Below, one piece after another: positions 62,037-64,000 of a stretch of 64,000 nt of DNA. Under the pieces are notes generated by a model, which saw only the letters and a program-made list of their open reading frames with translations, searched no databases and was not told the DNA's origin. Location of the stretch: positions 186,001 through 250,000 of the forward strand of contig CBDCAW010000004.1 in the NCBI GenBank assembly GCA_965214025.1. Direction: 5' to 3'. The position numbers and the translations under genes were made by a program. This DNA comes from Granulosicoccus sp965214025 (GTDB lineage: Bacteria > Pseudomonadota > Gammaproteobacteria > Granulosicoccales > Granulosicoccaceae). The first letter of the stretch is position 1. Each line of letters opens with the position of its first letter.

Positions 62037-64000
62037 ATGACTCGCCGAATACTGGTCACCAGCGCCCTGCCCTACGCCAACGGCGCGCTGCACATAGGCC
62101 ACCTGCTCGAATACATACAGACAGACATCTGGGCGCGCTACCAGCGCATGGCCGGCAATCACTGCCAGTGGATCTGGGCGGACGACGGGCACGGCACGCC
62201 GATCATGCTGAAGGCCGAGCAGGAAGGCGTCACCCCCGAGGCGCTGATCACCCGCTTCAAGGCCGAGCACGAACGGGATATCGAACGCTTCCTGCTCTCA
62301 CCGGACAATTTCCACACCACGCATTCGCCGGAAAATCGCGAGCTGGCCGAGATGATCTACACCCGGCTGCGCGATGCCGGGCACATCGAGAGGCGCACGA
62401 TCAAGCAGCTCTACGATCCCACGCGCGAGATGTTCCTGCCCGACCGTTATGTGAAAGGCGAATGCCCCAGTTGCGGCAGCCCCGACCAGTATGGCGACAA
62501 CTGCGAGATCTGCAGCGCCACCTACGATGCGACGGAACTGGGCAATCCCGTATCGCAGGTATCCGGAGCGGTGCCTGAGCTACGGGATTCCGAACAATAC
62601 TTCTTCGCGCTCTCGCATTTCAGCGACATGCTCAAGGCATGGACCACCAGCGGCACGCTGCAACCGGAAATCGCCAACAAGTTGCGCGAATGGCTCGACA
62701 GCGGCCTGCAGAACTGGGACATCTCCCGCAACGCACCCTATTTCGGGTTCGAGATTCCTGATGCGCCGGGCAAGTACTTCTACGTCTGGCTGGATGCGCC
62801 GATCGGCTACATGGCCAGCCATCGGAACCTTGCCGAACGCACCGGCGAGAACTGGCAAGCCAGCTGGGAACCGGACACCGACGTGGAGCTCTACCATTTC
62901 ATCGGCAAGGACATCGCCAACTTCCATTGCCTGTTCTGGCCGGCCATGCTTGAAGGTGCAGGCTTTCGCAAGCCCACCGGGGTGTTCGTGCACGGATTTC
63001 TCACTGTAGATGGCGCCAAGATGTCGAAATCCCGCGGCACCTCGATCACGGTGAACACCTGGCTGGAACATTTCGGGCCGGAGAGCCTGCGCTACTACTT
63101 CGCCGCCAAGCTCGGCGCCAGCGTGGTCGACCTGAACCTGAACCTCGAGGACTTCGTTACCCGTGTGAACGCCGATCTGGTGGGCAAGGTCGTGAACATC
63201 GCCAGCCGCTGCGCAGGCTTCATCACCAAGCGTTTCGATGGCCAGCTCTCGGCACGATACCCGGAAGCTCTCGACAGCGACTATCGGGAATTCGTCAGTG
63301 CGCAGAGCATCATCTGCGAGCACTACGAGCAACGTGAATACGGCAAGGCGATGCGCGAGATCATGCTGCTGGCCGAACACGCCAACACCTGGATCAACGA
63401 TGCCGAGCCGTGGGTCAAGATCAAGCAGGAAGGTCATGAGGCGGAGGTGCAGGACATATGCACCGTCGGCCTGAACTACTTCCGCGTGATCGTCACCTAT
63501 CTCTCACCGGTGCTGCCGGAACTGAAAGCCAAGAGCGAGGCCTTTCTGCGCACCGAACTGACGCTCGAGTCGCTGACCACCCCACTGGTAGGCCAGGGTA
63601 TCGAGCCGTACAAGGCCATGATGACGCGTATCGAGGTTGCGCAGGTGAAGCGCGTACTGGAAACGACCCTGGAGGAGAGCAAGGGGTCAGGCTTGGCTTA
63701 CGCTTCAGAGCAGCCCGCTTCGAGCCAGCCGGCGAAGACGGGTGCCACACGTATCGGCGACGAAGGTGTTGTCGCATCGACCACGATTCCCGCTCAGGCC
63801 ACCGCTGAACTGGAACCATTGAAGCCCGAGATAACCATCGACGATTTCGACAAGGTCGACTTGCGTGTCGCGACCATCGTCGATGCCAGAGCGGTGGATG
63901 GCGCCGACAGGCTGATCGAGCTCACGCTCGATATCGGCATCGGCACCCGCACCGTGTTCGCCGGCCTGAAGGCGGCCTACGAGCCGCAGGACATGATCGG
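62037..64000 (+). CDS. metG: Methionyl-tRNA synthetase, 3' end outside window
   Basis: 654 codons in one open frame to the window edge. HIGH motif in ALPYANGALHIGHLLEYIQT, zinc finger CPSCGSPDQYGDNCEIC, KMSKS motif in DGAKMSKSRGTSITV. Residues about 560-600 are a linker rich in Ser/Ala/Thr, and from about 598 the C-terminal tRNA-binding EMAP-like domain begins (DDFDKVDLRVATIVDARAVD). E. coli MetG is 677 residues, so roughly 30 to 50 residues are missing. Divergent from mrp. Confidence 0.98.
   Translation, partial: MTRRILVTSALPYANGALHIGHLLEYIQTDIWARYQRMAGNHCQWIWADDGHGTPIMLKAEQEGVTPEALITRFKAEHERDIERFLLSPDNFHTTHSPENRELAEMIYTRLRDAGHIERRTIKQLYDPTREMFLPDRYVKGECPSCGSPDQYGDNCEICSATYDATELGNPVSQVSGAVPELRDSEQYFFALSHFSDMLKAWTTSGTLQPEIANKLREWLDSGLQNWDISRNAPYFGFEIPDAPGKYFYVWLDAPIGYMASHRNLAERTGENWQASWEPDTDVELYHFIGKDIANFHCLFWPAMLEGAGFRKPTGVFVHGFLTVDGAKMSKSRGTSITVNTWLEHFGPESLRYYFAAKLGASVVDLNLNLEDFVTRVNADLVGKVVNIASRCAGFITKRFDGQLSARYPEALDSDYREFVSAQSIICEHYEQREYGKAMREIMLLAEHANTWINDAEPWVKIKQEGHEAEVQDICTVGLNYFRVIVTYLSPVLPELKAKSEAFLRTELTLESLTTPLVGQGIEPYKAMMTRIEVAQVKRVLETTLEESKGSGLAYASEQPASSQPAKTGATRIGDEGVVASTTIPAQATAELEPLKPEITIDDFDKVDLRVATIVDARAVDGADRLIELTLDIGIGTRTVFAGLKAAYEPQDMI

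Noticed and set aside
1..64000. tRNA, rRNA or insertion-sequence genes
   Set aside because: No TTCGA-loop cloverleaf, rRNA segment or transposase motif was seen on reading both strands by eye; a covariance-model scan would be needed to exclude a tRNA fully.

Overview
The window is high-GC, densely coded bacterial DNA, and its gene content is that of a gammaproteobacterium. Supporting this are the neighbourhoods murJ-ribF-ileS-lspA-ispH with divergent rpsT, rplU-rpmA-(gene)-obgE-proB, rph-rdgB-hemW, xni-rluE and mrp/dcd/metG. An ABC glycerol importer of the GlpSTPQUV type, a GH10 xylanase lipoprotein and a soluble PQQ-type sugar dehydrogenase suggest a free-living, probably marine heterotroph. 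A Granulosicoccus-like lineage is my guess and is not proven by the sequence. No rRNA, tRNA, CRISPR array, prophage or insertion sequence was recognised.

Layout. 1-700: a VapBC-like toxin-antitoxin pair, with the PIN toxin running off the left edge. 800-2800: GH10 xylanase lipoprotein. 3.1-8.0 kb: cvpA facing yggX-mutY-two small conserved proteins, then an AsmA protein. 8.1-9.6 kb: molybdopterin genes, moaC divergent from moaD-moaE. 9.6-19.0 kb: gloA, then a glycerol uptake unit of glpR and glpSTPQUV on the minus strand with glycerol kinase glpK divergent. 19.3-23.3 kb: a GGDEF-EAL protein and an LpoB-like/COG3014-like lipoprotein pair. 23.3-23.6 kb: an isolated mini-gene with its own promoter, a very long Shine-Dalgarno sequence, an 18-residue reading frame and a terminator. 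23.6-31.2 kb: sugar dehydrogenase, VC0807-like membrane protein, DUF1269-like protein, a DegP protease and an OmpR/EnvZ-type two-component pair. 31.2-49.7 kb: mostly housekeeping genes. 49.7-54.0 kb: a three-gene minus-strand operon of a small beta-barrel protein, a large Ig-repeat lipoprotein and an HDOD regulator. 54.3-57.8 kb: TlpA-like protein, hemJ, a HAD phosphatase, rppH with a tandem 37-bp repeat at its 3' end, and cysH. 57.8-59.1 kb: remnants of a PEP-utilising enzyme and a methyltransferase. 59.4-64.0 kb: a lipoprotein of unknown function, dcd, mrp and the first two thirds of metG.

How it fits together. The glp block is a complete glycerol entry route except for glycerol-3-phosphate dehydrogenase: GlpV binds glycerol in the periplasm, GlpP/GlpQ form the channel, GlpS/GlpT hydrolyse ATP, GlpK phosphorylates, and GlpR probably controls two promoters that share a TTTCGCTT-type motif. 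The two ATPases carry complementary defects, which predicts one canonical and one degenerate ATP site. The main items worth following up are the 18-residue mini-gene, this ATPase asymmetry, the barrel/Ig-repeat/HDOD operon, a probably leaderless toxin-antitoxin message, a small dispersed hairpin repeat, and the 37-bp tandem repeat that supplies the RppH C-terminus.
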